Counted from the first letter of the stretch, positions 1-11,355 are shown. The stretch: 64,000 nucleotides of DNA from Cyanobium sp. NIES-981 (GCF_900088535.1 NZ_LT578417.1:992001-1056000), one strand, 5' to 3'. Notes: generated by a model from the letters alone, not told the origin. Numbers and translations: made by a program.

Positions 1-450
1 GAGGCGATCGCCTTCGGCCGGCAGGCCGGCCCGGAGGCGATCCGGGAGGCGGCCCGCATCGCCAATGCCGATGGGTTCCTGCAGTCGCTCCCCCAGGGTT
101 ACGCCAGCCGGGTGGAGGAGAGGGGCAGCAACTTCTCCGGAGGCCAGCTGCAGCGGCTCGCCATCGCCCGGGCCGTGCTGGGGAATCCCGCCGTGCTGCT
201 GCTGGACGAGGCCACCAGCGCGCTGGACGCGGAGGCTGAAGCAGCTGTGCAGGCAGGGCTGGAAGCGGCGATGGCGGGCCGCACCGTGCTGGTGATCGCC
301 CACCGCCTCTCCACCGTGCAGAGCGCCGACCGCATCGTGGTGCTCGAAGCCGGCCGGATTGTCGAGCAGGGCAGCCACAATCAGCTGATGGCGCAGGCCG
401 GTCGCTACCGCGATCTGTGCGAGCGTCAGTTCATCCACCTCGAATCCTGA
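1..450 (+). CDS. ABC exporter, C-terminal part of nucleotide-binding domain (5' truncated by window)
   Basis: The reading frame is open from base 1, so the gene begins upstream. What remains is the second half of an ABC ATPase domain: the signature SGGQLQR (start of the ABC motif), the Walker B segment LLLDEATSALD and the H-loop IAHRLSTV, then a short tail ending in a TGA at 448-450. This order and the VEERGSNFSGGQ context are typical of half-size exporters in which a membrane domain is fused to the ATPase (MsbA/HlyB type). The substrate cannot be judged from this fragment. ATP hydrolysis at the inner membrane drives export in this family. Confidence 0.9.
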   Translation, partial: EAIAFGRQAGPEAIREAARIANADGFLQSLPQGYASRVEERGSNFSGGQLQRLAIARAVLGNPAVLLLDEATSALDAEAEAAVQAGLEAAMAGRTVLVIAHRLSTVQSADRIVVLEAGRIVEQGSHNQLMAQAGRYRDLCERQFIHLES

Positions 451-461
451 CGCGCACGGCC

Positions 462-764
462 ATGGGCTGGGAGTACCGGGTGATTCACATCAACGTGGAG
501 AGCGGCGCCCCGCCGGAGCCCCCCTCCCCGAAGACGGACAGCGAGAAGCTGGGGGGAGCCCTCAGCCCCGAGTTCCTGCAGAAGGAGTTTCCTCAGCAAT
601 ACGGCCCGCTCAATGCCAGGCCCCGCCATCCCGCCGAGCAGCTCCAGTTCTTTCTGAACGCCCTCGGGCGCGAGAACTGGGAGATGGTGGAGGCGGCCCA
701 GGTGGGGCCCCTGCTGATGTTCTTCTTCAAGCGGCCTGGGGGTGGGGGTCCATCCGTATCCTGA
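462..764 (+). CDS. conserved hypothetical protein, 100 aa
   Basis: I do not recognise a named family with certainty. The protein starts MGWEYRVIHINVE and ends with a conserved-looking block in which ENWEMVEAAQ is followed by LLMFFFKRP, the pattern seen in small cyanobacterial proteins of the DUF4177 kind (WEY...GWE...V...FFKR). It has no signal peptide or membrane helix. The start was placed at 462 rather than an in-frame upstream codon because the upstream extension would overlap the ABC transporter gene. It lies 11 bases after that gene and overlaps the low-information N-terminal region of the next frame, so the three may be co-transcribed. Function unknown. Confidence 0.7.
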   Translation: MGWEYRVIHINVESGAPPEPPSPKTDSEKLGGALSPEFLQKEFPQQYGPLNARPRHPAEQLQFFLNALGRENWEMVEAAQVGPLLMFFFKRPGGGGPSVS

Positions 765-789
765 GCGGGCAGACCCAGAGTGCCCGCCC

Positions 790-1011
790 GTGACCGCCAC
801 CCCCCAGCAGCCACCCGTGCTCACCTTCGAGGGCCAGCGTTACGACCTCAACACCCTTCCCGAGGATGTGAAGGAACTGGTGCGGGGCATGCAGGTGGCC
901 GATGCCCAGCTGCGCATGCATGAGGACACCCTCAAGGTGCTGGCCGTGGGACGCCAGGCGATGGCCAGCCAGCTCAACGAGAAGCTGAAGATGATCGCCC
1001 CCCTGCCCTGA
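790..1011 (+). CDS. DUF6447-like small protein
   Basis: The encoded protein of about 73 aa carries the pattern LTFEGQRYDLNTLPEDVKEL followed by an amphipathic helix with VADAQLRMHEDTLKVLAVGR, which matches small cyanobacterial DUF6447 proteins (a beta hairpin 'G..Y.L..L' followed by a coiled coil). A GTG at 790 is chosen; an ATG at 742 in the same frame would overlap the preceding gene by 23 bases and adds proline-rich sequence unlike the family. No function is known for this family. It ends just before a direct repeat and converges on the symporter gene at 1037. Confidence 0.65.
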   Translation: MTATPQQPPVLTFEGQRYDLNTLPEDVKELVRGMQVADAQLRMHEDTLKVLAVGRQAMASQLNEKLKMIAPLP

Positions 1012-1015
1012 GCGC

Positions 1016-1053
1016 TCGGCCCGCTCGATCGCTCGATCAGTCGGCCCGCTCGA
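1016..1053. repeat. 13-base direct repeat with 8-base tandem core
   Basis: TCGGCCCGCTCGA occurs at 1016-1028 and again at 1041-1053; between them CGCTCGAT is repeated in tandem (1022-1037). It lies at the junction of two convergent genes and runs into the last codons of the symporter gene. It is one of eight short repeat sites of this kind in the window. Confidence 0.75.
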
Positions 1054-2356
1054 ACCGGTAAGCCCGCGTGAGCCGGAACACGGTGCCCGAGAGCAGCAGC
1101 AGACCGATCAGGTTGGGGATCGCCATCAGGCCGTTGAGGATGTCGGCGATGGTCCAGATCGCCTCGAAGCTGGCGACCGAACCCAGCACCACCACGGCCA
1201 CCCAGACGAAGCGGAAGGGTTTGATGCCACCAGTGCCCACCAGGAACTCGAGGCAGCGTTCGCTGTAGTAGCCCCAGCCGAGGATCGTGGTGGCGGTGAA
1301 GAAGACGGTGGCGAAGGTCACCAGCCACTTGCCACCGGGCAGGCCCCAGTCGAAGGCGGCCATGGTGAGGGTCACCCCCTGGGCGCCACTGTCATAGAGG
1401 CCGCTGGCCACGATCACCAGCGCCGTCATCGTGCAGATCACCAGGGTGTCGATGAAGGTGCCCAGCATGGCCACACTGCCCTGCAGCACCGGATCGCCGG
1501 GCTTGGCCGCCGCCTGGGCGATGGGTGCGGTGCCCAGCCCCGCTTCGTTGGAGAAGATGCCCCGGGCAATGCCCTTCTGGATCACCGTGCCCAGAGCGCC
1601 GCCGGCGGCGGCCTGGCCCGTGAAGGCATTGCTGAAGATCACCCCGAAGGCCGCGGGAACCTTGTCGATGTGCACAAGGAGGATCAGCAGGGAGCCCAGC
1701 ACATACACCGCGGCCATCAGCGGCACCACCACCTCGGCCACCTTGCCGATGCGCTCGATGCCGCCGATCAGCACGAGATAGGCCAGCACGGCCATCACCA
1801 CGCCGGTGGCCAGGGGCGGAACCGCCAGCGATTCATTCAGGGCCTTGGCCATCTCGTGGGCCTGCACACCGTTGCCGATGCCGAAGCCCGCCAGGGTGCC
1901 GAACAGGGCGAACAGCCCGCCCAGCCAGGCCCAGCGGGGGCCGAGGCCGTTGCGGATGAAGTACATCGGCCCGCCCACGTGCTCCCCGAGCTCATCCACC
2001 TCGCGGTAGTGCACCGCCAGCAGCGATTCGGCGTACTTGGTGGCCATCCCCACGAAGGCGATCACCCACATCCAGAACACGGCGCCGGGACCACCCACGG
2101 CGATGGCCCCGGCCACGCCCGCCACGTTGCCCGTACCGATCGTGGCCGCCAGGGCGGTGGCCAGCGACTCGAAGGCGGAGACATCGCCCTCCCCCTTGGA
2201 CGAGCGGATCGAGGCGATCGCCTGGCGGAAGCCGAAGCCGATCCGGAGCAGCGGCATGAACCGCAGTCCCAGCATCAGATAGAGGCCCGTGAGGCCGATC
2301 AGCCAGAGGGTGGCCGGCCCCCAGACCACGCCGTTGATTTGGGAGAGAAGGTCCAC
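1037..2356 (-). CDS. sodium:alanine/glycine symporter, AGCS family
   Basis: The 439-aa protein has the length and hydrophobic pattern of AGCS carriers, with about ten membrane helices. Diagnostic motifs are visible: GTIGTGNVAGVAGAI near residues 73-90, GGPGAVFWMW just after it, and IARGIFSNEAGLGTAP near residue 265. Members import alanine or glycine together with Na+ across the inner membrane; which amino acid this one prefers cannot be told. The ATG at 2356 gives a normal N terminus with a first helix at residues 15-35. It lies downstream of the DUF3386 gene on the same strand with a gap of about 50 bases. Confidence 0.93.
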   Translation of the reverse strand: MDLLSQINGVVWGPATLWLIGLTGLYLMLGLRFMPLLRIGFGFRQAIASIRSSKGEGDVSAFESLATALAATIGTGNVAGVAGAIAVGGPGAVFWMWVIAFVGMATKYAESLLAVHYREVDELGEHVGGPMYFIRNGLGPRWAWLGGLFALFGTLAGFGIGNGVQAHEMAKALNESLAVPPLATGVVMAVLAYLVLIGGIERIGKVAEVVVPLMAAVYVLGSLLILLVHIDKVPAAFGVIFSNAFTGQAAAGGALGTVIQKGIARGIFSNEAGLGTAPIAQAAAKPGDPVLQGSVAMLGTFIDTLVICTMTALVIVASGLYDSGAQGVTLTMAAFDWGLPGGKWLVTFATVFFTATTILGWGYYSERCLEFLVGTGGIKPFRFVWVAVVVLGSVASFEAIWTIADILNGLMAIPNLIGLLLLSGTVFRLTRAYRFERAD

Positions 2357-2410
2357 CGGGCCGCGTCAGATTGCCGCGATGGTGTCATGGGGGGCAGGCT
2401 GCGGCCAGCC

Positions 2411-3085
2411 CTAACCGAGGGGCTGCAGGTCTTCGAAACGGAACACCTGGCGGCTGGCCGGGCTTTCTCCATGGGCCTCCACCTCCACCACGCGCTCGCC
2501 GAGCACCCAGGGCCCGCTGCCGGCCAGCGGCACGAAGGTGTCGGTGAAGTGGCTGCGGCCGCCGCGGGCCTCGCCGCTGGCCGGATCGGCGTACTGGCTG
2601 GTGTAGCAGCGGCTGAGGTAGCCGGCGCCGGTGTCGGTCACCGCCTCGGTGAAGATCGTCACCACGGTGCCGTGGATGTGGCGGTGCACCATCGTCACCA
2701 CGCTGTCCTTGATGCGGTAGCGGTCGCCGGCGTTCTTGCCGCCCACGATCACCTCGGTGCCCACCGCATCGGTGTTGCCGGCCGTGAAGGTGTTGGCGCC
2801 GTGGGTCTGCTCGAAGCTGCGGCGCACCCGGTGGATGGCCACCTCCCACAGCTGGCCCGCCAGCAGTTTCTGGTCAGCCTCGGCCTCGATCCCCTCCACG
2901 CTGGCCTTGAGATCGGCGCCCACCCTGAAGCGACCTTCCACCACACGGCCGTCCTGCTCCAGGACGCAGCGGCCCTGGTAACCGCCGAAGTCCGGATCCC
3001 AGGTGTAGCGGTTCTCGTAGGCGGCACGGAAAGCGGCCGTGCAGTCGCTGCCGGCCTGGATGGGGCTGGAGAGGGTGGCGGTCAA
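2411..3085 (-). CDS. DUF3386 family protein
   Basis: This 224-aa soluble protein begins with FRAAYENRYTWDPDFGGY, the hallmark N-terminal block of DUF3386, a family of cyanobacteria and plastid-bearing eukaryotes. Other conserved stretches are VGADLKASVEGIE, HRRSFEQTHG-like sequence and ESYL/VTDTGAGYLSRCYTSQY. No catalytic function has been established for the family. A TAGCGT hexamer 23 bases upstream on the same strand (3113-3108), inside the end of carB, could be its own -10 element, although it could also be read with carB, which ends 25 bases upstream. Confidence 0.85.
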   Translation of the reverse strand: MTATLSSPIQAGSDCTAAFRAAYENRYTWDPDFGGYQGRCVLEQDGRVVEGRFRVGADLKASVEGIEAEADQKLLAGQLWEVAIHRVRRSFEQTHGANTFTAGNTDAVGTEVIVGGKNAGDRYRIKDSVVTMVHRHIHGTVVTIFTEAVTDTGAGYLSRCYTSQYADPASGEARGGRSHFTDTFVPLAGSGPWVLGERVVEVEAHGESPASRQVFRFEDLQPLG

Positions 3086-3110
3086 GGAAACGGGCGCGGG
3101 GCCCCCAACG

Positions 3111-6452
<3,342 letters not shown>

Positions 6453-6543
6453 GGGCGTGGGCAGCGGCCAAACCGGTCCAGCGTCTCATGCCCCAGCGGC
6501 AGGGAACGTTCAGGGACAACGGGGCCTCACCGCCGGTGGTGGC

Positions 6544-6549
6544 TAGGGT
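6544..6549 (+). promoter_or_regulatory. candidate -10 element TAGGGT for the DUF3318-rsfS genes
   Basis: TAGGGT lies 27 bases before the DUF3318 start in the divergent carB/DUF3318 spacer. It has the TANNNT form and resembles hexamers before other genes here. No convincing -35 is present. Confidence 0.35.
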
Positions 6550-6576
6550 GGTGGCCCCAATCCTCCAGACCCGTCG

Positions 6577-7212
6577 ATGAGCGAACTCCAGCGCCTGAAG
6601 GGGCTGCTGCCTCCCGAAATGCAGAGCTGGGTGTTCGTGGAAGCCGCAGCTTCGGTGGAGCCCCCGCTGATCACCATCGAGGAGATCGGCCGCGACGAGA
6701 TCGAAATCCAGCTCGACCTCGAGAAGTGGGACGCGCTGGCCCTGGACCACCGCAACCTGCTCTTCTGGCATGAGGTGGGCCGCATTCAGAACGATGCGGT
6801 GCCCCGCGACGGCTGGGAGATGGCCGCGCTGGCGATCGGCCTCGGCGGTGCCATCGGGGAGCTGTGGGTGCAGGACGGTCTGCTGCTGCTGATGGCGCTC
6901 GGCCTCTCGGGCTTCGCCGGCTACCGGCTCTACCTGAAGAACAACTCCGAGAAGCGCCTGCAGGACGCCATCAGCGCCGACGAACGGGCCATCGACCTGG
7001 CCTGCCGCTTCGGCTACACCCTGCCCAATGCCTACAAGAGCCTGGGGGGAGCGCTCAAGGAGCTCGCCGAGCAGACCCGCAAGAAGAAGAAGCGCTCCTT
7101 CTACGAAGACCGGCTCGAAGCCCTGCGCAAGAGCGCCGCCAAAGCCCGTGCGGAAATGGCCCAGCAGCAGGGATCCCGCCAGTCGGTCACCAGTGAGAAC
7201 GTGTATGGCTGA
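6577..7212 (+). CDS. DUF3318 family membrane-associated protein
   Basis: The 211-aa protein begins MSELQRLKGLLPPEMQSWVFVE, the typical DUF3318 opening, has conserved LDHRNLLFWHEVGRIQNDAVP in the middle, one or two hydrophobic segments at about residues 88-122, and a charged C-terminal region rich in lysine (RKKKKRSFYEDR). The family is cyanobacterial and of unknown role. The HEVGRI segment superficially resembles a zinc-metalloprotease HExxH start but lacks the second histidine. It overlaps the rsfS start by 8 bases, so translation is probably coupled, and it likely heads an operon running to the asparaginase gene. Confidence 0.85.
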   Translation: MSELQRLKGLLPPEMQSWVFVEAAASVEPPLITIEEIGRDEIEIQLDLEKWDALALDHRNLLFWHEVGRIQNDAVPRDGWEMAALAIGLGGAIGELWVQDGLLLLMALGLSGFAGYRLYLKNNSEKRLQDAISADERAIDLACRFGYTLPNAYKSLGGALKELAEQTRKKKKRSFYEDRLEALRKSAAKARAEMAQQQGSRQSVTSENVYG

Positions 7213-7615
7213 GCCACTCCTGCAGCCCTCCGCCACACCCCGGGATCCCCAGACCGAGGCGCTGGCCATGCTGGTGGCCGAGGCCTGCGACGACCGCAAG
7301 GCCGTGGATATCCGCCTGATCCGGGTGGATGAAGTGTCGTCGCTGGCCGACTGGTTCGTGATCTGCAGCGGCCTCTCCGACGTGCAGGTGCGTGCCATCG
7401 CCCGCTCGGTGGAGGAGAAGCTCGAGGAGACGCTGGGACGGCTGCCCCTGCGCCGGGAAGGCCAGGCCGAGGGCCGCTGGGTGCTGCTCGACTACGGCGA
7501 GGTGATCGTGCACGTGCTCACCCCGGCCGAGCGCAGCTACTACGACCTCGAATCCTTCTGGGGTCACGGCGAACAGGTGCCCTACCTAGGCTCGGATCCC
7601 GCACCCGCCGTCTGA
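7205..7615 (+). CDS. rsfS: ribosome silencing factor RsfS (Iojap family)
   Basis: The 136-aa product shows the Iojap/RsfS core: KAVDIRLIRVDEVSSLADWFVICSG (in part), SDVQVRAIARSVEEKL, GRWVLLDYGEVIVHVLTP and YYDLESFWG. RsfS binds ribosomal protein uL14 on the 50S subunit and blocks subunit joining when nutrients are scarce. The ATG at 7205 was chosen because it starts the conserved region at the usual distance; upstream in-frame sequence only mirrors the overlapping DUF3318 gene. It overlaps that gene by 8 bases and is followed after 8 bases by the CGLD27 gene, a common arrangement in cyanobacteria. Confidence 0.95.
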   Translation: MAEPLLQPSATPRDPQTEALAMLVAEACDDRKAVDIRLIRVDEVSSLADWFVICSGLSDVQVRAIARSVEEKLEETLGRLPLRREGQAEGRWVLLDYGEVIVHVLTPAERSYYDLESFWGHGEQVPYLGSDPAPAV

Positions 7616-7623
7616 CGTTCGCC

Positions 7624-8118
7624 ATGGAGCTGCTGGGGCCCTGTCCGGTGCCTGTCGAGCAGCGTCCGCTGCGGCAGTACGAGGAACTGAGCCGCTCCTG
7701 GTTCTTCGCCTGGCCCGCCGCAAGCCTCCCCGGCCTGCTGCGTCCGCTGGCGGTGAGCTGGCTGTCCGTGCTGCCCATCACCGTGCTGGTGGCGAGCGGC
7801 AGCTGGGTGCTGCGTCACGACCCGGCCCGCATGGTGGCGGCGGGCGCGGTGGCGGCCATCGCCCTGCCCACCCTGCTGCTGGTGCGGCAGTGGCTGGGCT
7901 GGAGCACCATCCACCAGCGGCTGGTGAGCGAGCGGGTGGAGTACGAGGAATCCGGCTGGTACGACGGCCAGGTCTGGGAGAAGCCCCTGGCCTGGCGCCA
8001 GCAGGATCTGCTGGTGGCCCGCCACCAGGTGCGGCCCATCCTGGCGCGGCTGCAGCAGGCCATCGGCCTGGCCGCCACCCTGATGCTGCTGGGGGCGAGC
8101 CTCTGTCAGGCTCTGTGA
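7624..8118 (+). CDS. CGLD27 / DUF1230 family membrane protein
   Basis: The 164-aa protein has the family opening CPVPVEQRPLRQYEELSRSWFF, two hydrophobic helices (about residues 38-58 and 65-87), a conserved WSTIHQRLVSERVEYEESGWYDG block and a final hydrophobic segment. CGLD27 stands for conserved in green lineage and diatoms; plant members are linked to iron deficiency, but the biochemical role is unknown. The gene follows rsfS by 8 bases and precedes the asparaginase gene by 25 bases, consistent with one operon. Confidence 0.88.
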   Translation: MELLGPCPVPVEQRPLRQYEELSRSWFFAWPAASLPGLLRPLAVSWLSVLPITVLVASGSWVLRHDPARMVAAGAVAAIALPTLLLVRQWLGWSTIHQRLVSERVEYEESGWYDGQVWEKPLAWRQQDLLVARHQVRPILARLQQAIGLAATLMLLGASLCQAL

Positions 8119-8143
8119 GCACGGCCAGACCGACCGGCTCCCC

Positions 8144-9115
8144 ATGACCCTGTCCTCCAGCTTCGGCGGTACCGGCCGCTCCAGCATTCCGCCCCTGGAG
8201 GTGCGGCTGCTGCGCAACAGCATCGTCGAGTCGCACCACCGGGTCCACGCCGTGGTCTGCGATGGGCGGGGACGGGTGCTGATGCGCGCCGGTGATCCCC
8301 AGCAGCTGAGCTTCGTGCGCTCAGCGCTCAAACCCTTCCAGGCTTCGGTGTTCGTGGCCAGCGGGGCGGCGGATCAGGTGAACTGCGGCGATCGCGGCCT
8401 GGCCATCGCCTGTGCCTCCCACGCCGGCACCTCCCGCCACGCCCGCGAGGCGTTCCGGCTGCTCTGGGGCGCCGAAGTGGAGGCCGAACAGCTGCAGAGC
8501 CCGGTGCCCGAGCTCGGCAGCAGCCCGCTGGAGCACAACTGCTCCGGCAAACACGCCGCCTTCCTGGCCACCTGCCGGCGGATGGGCTGGAGCCTGGAGA
8601 GCTACCTGCAGCTGGAGCACCCGCTGCAGCAGGAGGTGCTCAAGCGGGTGGCCGAACTGCTGGGCCTGCCGGCGGCGGAGCTGGTGGCGGCCCGCGATGA
8701 CTGCGGGGCGCCCACCCTGCAGCTGCAGCTGGCCCAGATGGCCCTGCTCTACGCCCACCTCGGTGCCGGCGCCCAGCCGGATCTGGAGCGGCTCAGCCGC
8801 GCCATGCTCAGCCACCCTGATCTGGTGGCGGGCGAGGGGCGCTTCGACACCGAACTGATGCGGCGCGGCCACGGCCAGGTGCTCAGCAAGGGGGGAGCGG
8901 AGGGAATCCAGTGCCTGAGCCGGGTCGGCGAAGGGCTGGGGGTGGCCGTGAAGGTGGAGGACGGATCGGCCCGTGCCAAGCACGCCGTGGCCCTCCATCT
9001 GCTGGAGCAGCTCGACTGGCTCACCCCCATGACCCTCGAGGAGCTGCGCCAGCAGTTCATGGAGCCGGCCCCCCATCTGAAGCTGGAGGTGGTGGGGGAG
9101 CTGCGCTTCGACTGA
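8144..9115 (+). CDS. L-asparaginase, asparaginase II (Rhizobial-type, zinc-binding) family
   Basis: This 323-aa protein belongs to the asparaginase II family typified by Rhizobium etli asparaginases, which are unrelated to the E. coli enzymes. The family's two SxxK serine-lysine tandem is seen as SALK (S60, K63), and the zinc ligands appear as CSGK (C133, K136) and DDCGAP (C187), at almost the same spacing as in the characterised enzyme. It hydrolyses asparagine to aspartate and ammonia. The asparaginase lies about 3.4 kb upstream of an AsnB-type gene, so nitrogen amide metabolism is concentrated here. It ends 64 bases before the initiator tRNA. Confidence 0.88.
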   Translation: MTLSSSFGGTGRSSIPPLEVRLLRNSIVESHHRVHAVVCDGRGRVLMRAGDPQQLSFVRSALKPFQASVFVASGAADQVNCGDRGLAIACASHAGTSRHAREAFRLLWGAEVEAEQLQSPVPELGSSPLEHNCSGKHAAFLATCRRMGWSLESYLQLEHPLQQEVLKRVAELLGLPAAELVAARDDCGAPTLQLQLAQMALLYAHLGAGAQPDLERLSRAMLSHPDLVAGEGRFDTELMRRGHGQVLSKGGAEGIQCLSRVGEGLGVAVKVEDGSARAKHAVALHLLEQLDWLTPMTLEELRQQFMEPAPHLKLEVVGELRFD

Positions 9116-9162
9116 GAAGCCTGGCCAGAGCGGGCCCACCTGTAGCGGCGGACACCGGCTGG

Positions 9163-9168
9163 TACAAT
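9163..9168 (+). promoter_or_regulatory. -10 element TACAAT of the initiator tRNA gene
   Basis: TACAAT lies 11 bases before the first base of the tRNA, in a short AT-rich patch in otherwise GC-rich sequence. The spacing fits a transcription start a few bases before the mature 5' end. The -35 region is weak. Confidence 0.55.
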
Positions 9169-9179
9169 TTCTTTTGTGC

Positions 9180-9256
<77 letters not shown>

Positions 9257-9273
9257 CTTGATTGCTCCCAACC

Positions 9274-9300
9274 AAGCTCCGGATTTCCGGGGCTTTTTTT
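9274..9300 (+). terminator. rho-independent terminator after tRNA-fMet
   Basis: AAGCTCCGG (9274-9282) can pair with CCGGGGCTT (9287-9295) across an ATTT loop, with one wobble pair, and the stem runs into a tract of T residues to 9300. It starts 18 bases after the tRNA. Confidence 0.85.
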
Positions 9301-9323
9301 GTGTTCAGCCTCCCATCCGCCTG

Positions 9324-9470
9324 ATGCCTCTGGCCCCCACCGAGCTGCAGCAGGCCCTCCTCATCTTCGGGCTGGGCGGGCTGGTCACGCTGGCCACGGT
9401 GGTGATGATCCTGCGCGGCCACCGGCGCTGGCACCGGCGCGATCCCTTCGACGACCCCAGCCATGACTGA
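9324..9470 (+). CDS. small single-helix membrane protein upstream of the SSS symporter
   Basis: The ATG at 9324 opens a 48-aa protein. Residues 8-29 (QQALLIFGLGGLVTLATVVM) form one membrane helix, followed by a positively charged cytoplasmic tail with HRRWHRRDPFDDP. I do not recognise a family. Its stop overlaps the start of the symporter gene by 8 bases, which points to coupled translation and a possible accessory role for the carrier. An upstream in-frame ATG exists at 9258 but would begin inside the tRNA terminator. Confidence 0.6.
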   Translation: MPLAPTELQQALLIFGLGGLVTLATVVMILRGHRRWHRRDPFDDPSHD

Positions 9471-10902
9471 TGCCGGCCCGCCGATGCTGCCCCAGGGCAC
9501 GGCCTGGATGCTGCTGGTGGGCTTCTCCGTGCTCTGGATCGCCCTGGGGATCTGGTGGGGCAAGCGCGGCAAGGGCGATGCCGACGACTACCTGCTCGCC
9601 GGCCGCAACATCGGCCTGGCCCTGAGCACCGCCACCCTGATGGCCAGCTGGGTCACGGGCAACACCACCCTCGCCGCACCGGAGGTGGGCTACACCCTGG
9701 GGCTCTGGGGCATGTTCGGCTATGCCCTGGCGGGCCTGGGCCTGTTCCTGTTCGCGCCGCTGGCCGTGCGGATCAAGCGGCTGATGCCCACGGCCCGCAC
9801 CAGCGGCGACTTCGTGCGCCTGCGCTACGGCAGGGTCTGCTGGGCCATCTTCCTGGTGATCACCATGGCCTACACCCTGGGCTTCCTGATCACCCAGGGC
9901 ATGGGGGCGGGCCTGCTGCTCCAGTCGCTCTCGGGCTTCGACTACCGCCTCGGCATGGTGTGCGTGATCGGAGTGTCCACCATCTACACGCTGTTCGGCG
10001 GCATGCGCGCGGTGGTGGGCACCGACTTCATCCAGTCGATGCTGATCATGGGGCTGCTCGTGCTGGTGGCGGTGCTGGGCTTCAGCCGCTTCAGCAGCGA
10101 CCAGGTGTATGCGGCCCTGGCGGCGGAGAACCCCTCCCGGCTCAACCTGCTGCTGCCCACCGGCCTGCTCTTCGCCTGGAACACCGGCCTGTTCAGCATG
10201 GGGGAGGTGTTCCACAACAACATCTGGTGGTCGCGGGTGTTCGCCAGCCGCTCCTCGGTGGTGTTCACCTCCTTCGTGCTGGGGGGGCTGGCCTGGGTCA
10301 CGGTGCCGATCGTGACCGGCGCCATCGCCCTGACGGCCCTGGCCCAGAACCTGCCGATCCCCCAGGTGAACATGGTGTTCCCGATCGTCACCGCCCAGCT
10401 GCTCGGCAGCGGCGGCGCCGCGGTGGTGTTCGTGATCATCTTCGCCTCGCTCACCTCCACCCTCGACTCCCTGCTGGCCGCCAGTGCCGATCTCATCGCC
10501 GAGGACGTGGTGGCCCACTGGCTGCGGCCCGATGCCAGCGACCAGCAGATCCGTCAGGTGGCCCGCCAGGTGGTGGTGGGCCTGGGGCTGCTCACCATGG
10601 TGCTGTCGTGGCAGTACATCACTTCGATGTACCAGCTGCTGCTGTTCACCGGCGCGCTGGTGGCCTCCACCATCTGGCCGATCGCCATGGGGCTCTACTG
10701 GCGCCAGGCCAACCGTCAGGCGGCTTCGCTGGCCATGGTGCTGGGCTCGATCACCGGGCTGCTGGCCTACGGGCTGATCGCCCCCTACTGCGCCGCCCTG
10801 ATCTCAGCCGCGGTGTCCGCCGTGGTGATGGGCCTCGGCAGTCACCTCTGGCCCGAGCGCTTCGAGTGGCGGCGGCTGGCCGGAACGCCCGAATCCACCT
10901 GA
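9463..10902 (+). CDS. sodium:solute symporter, SSS family
   Basis: The 479-aa protein has about 13 hydrophobic helices and an SSS-type plan: a DDYLLAGRNIGLALSTATLMASW block after helix 1, GNTTLAAPEVGY in the region that forms the substrate site, YTLFGGMRAVVGTDFIQ in the middle and a sodium-site segment around FASLTSTLDSLLAASADLI. SSS carriers import sugars, amino acids, urea, nucleobases or vitamins with Na+. The sequence recalls urea/ureide-type members, but that is only an impression. It overlaps the preceding tiny membrane protein and is followed by another, and its neighbours downstream act on amide and carbamoyl nitrogen, which would suit import of a ureido compound. Confidence 0.9.
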   Translation: MTDAGPPMLPQGTAWMLLVGFSVLWIALGIWWGKRGKGDADDYLLAGRNIGLALSTATLMASWVTGNTTLAAPEVGYTLGLWGMFGYALAGLGLFLFAPLAVRIKRLMPTARTSGDFVRLRYGRVCWAIFLVITMAYTLGFLITQGMGAGLLLQSLSGFDYRLGMVCVIGVSTIYTLFGGMRAVVGTDFIQSMLIMGLLVLVAVLGFSRFSSDQVYAALAAENPSRLNLLLPTGLLFAWNTGLFSMGEVFHNNIWWSRVFASRSSVVFTSFVLGGLAWVTVPIVTGAIALTALAQNLPIPQVNMVFPIVTAQLLGSGGAAVVFVIIFASLTSTLDSLLAASADLIAEDVVAHWLRPDASDQQIRQVARQVVVGLGLLTMVLSWQYITSMYQLLLFTGALVASTIWPIAMGLYWRQANRQAASLAMVLGSITGLLAYGLIAPYCAALISAAVSAVVMGLGSHLWPERFEWRRLAGTPEST

Positions 10903-10947
10903 ACCCGCTCCACCGCTCCAGTCCTGCCGCGACGCCCCGCCTCCGCC

Positions 10948-11136
10948 ATGCCCCTGCCGGCCCTGACCCTCTCCCTCACCGCGGCTGCCGCAGCGGCGCC
11001 CGGCACCACCCAGTGGCTGCTGCCGCGGTCCCTGTTCAATCTGGTGGTGGTGGGGAGCATTGCCGGCCTCGTGCTCGCCACCCTGGTGATCCTCACGATC
11101 TGGGTGATCGAGTGGCGCGGCGGCAAGGTGTGGTGA
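10948..11136 (+). CDS. small membrane protein, 62 aa
   Basis: The ATG at 10948 gives a 62-aa product with an alanine-rich N-terminal stretch and one strong membrane helix (about residues 31-55, FNLVVVGSIAGLVLATLVIL) ending in WRGGKVW. No family is recognised. It lies 45 bases downstream of the symporter on the same strand. Together with the 48-aa protein upstream it brackets the carrier. Confidence 0.5.
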   Translation: MPLPALTLSLTAAAAAAPGTTQWLLPRSLFNLVVVGSIAGLVLATLVILTIWVIEWRGGKVW

Positions 11137-11222
11137 AGCCTGTGGTGAGCCCCGGGGCGAGGCCTGCAGGGAGGTCAGGGATCGCTCGCCGACCGCAGGA
11201 CACGGCGTGACACCGAGAAACG

Positions 11223-11236
11223 GTGCTTCTTGCTAC
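11223..11236 (+). promoter_or_regulatory. near-consensus NtcA site (GTG-N8-TAC)
   Basis: GTG at 11223-11225 and TAC at 11234-11236 are separated by 8 bases, one mismatch from the NtcA consensus GTA-N8-TAC. It stands at the head of a roughly 120-base AT-richer leader before the carbamoyltransferase gene. No good -10 hexamer was found at the ideal distance, so the call is tentative. NtcA activates nitrogen-assimilation genes in cyanobacteria. Confidence 0.35.
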
Positions 11237-11355
11237 CTCCAGCTGCAGGGATGTTGCAGAAAACACAAGATTTACGGACCACCTTGGTGAAGACGCCTAA
11301 TGATGGAGAACTCCACACTTCATTCGCAACATCCCCAGCCCCGGGATCACGTCTG

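Noticed and set aside
6694-6800. HEVGR segment of the DUF3318 protein as a metalloprotease HExxH motif
   Set aside because: The second histidine is missing and the surrounding sequence fits DUF3318.
11230-11355. Upstream extension of the carbamoyltransferase frame
   Set aside because: It is AT-richer, contains the NtcA-like site's surroundings and does not match the family N terminus.
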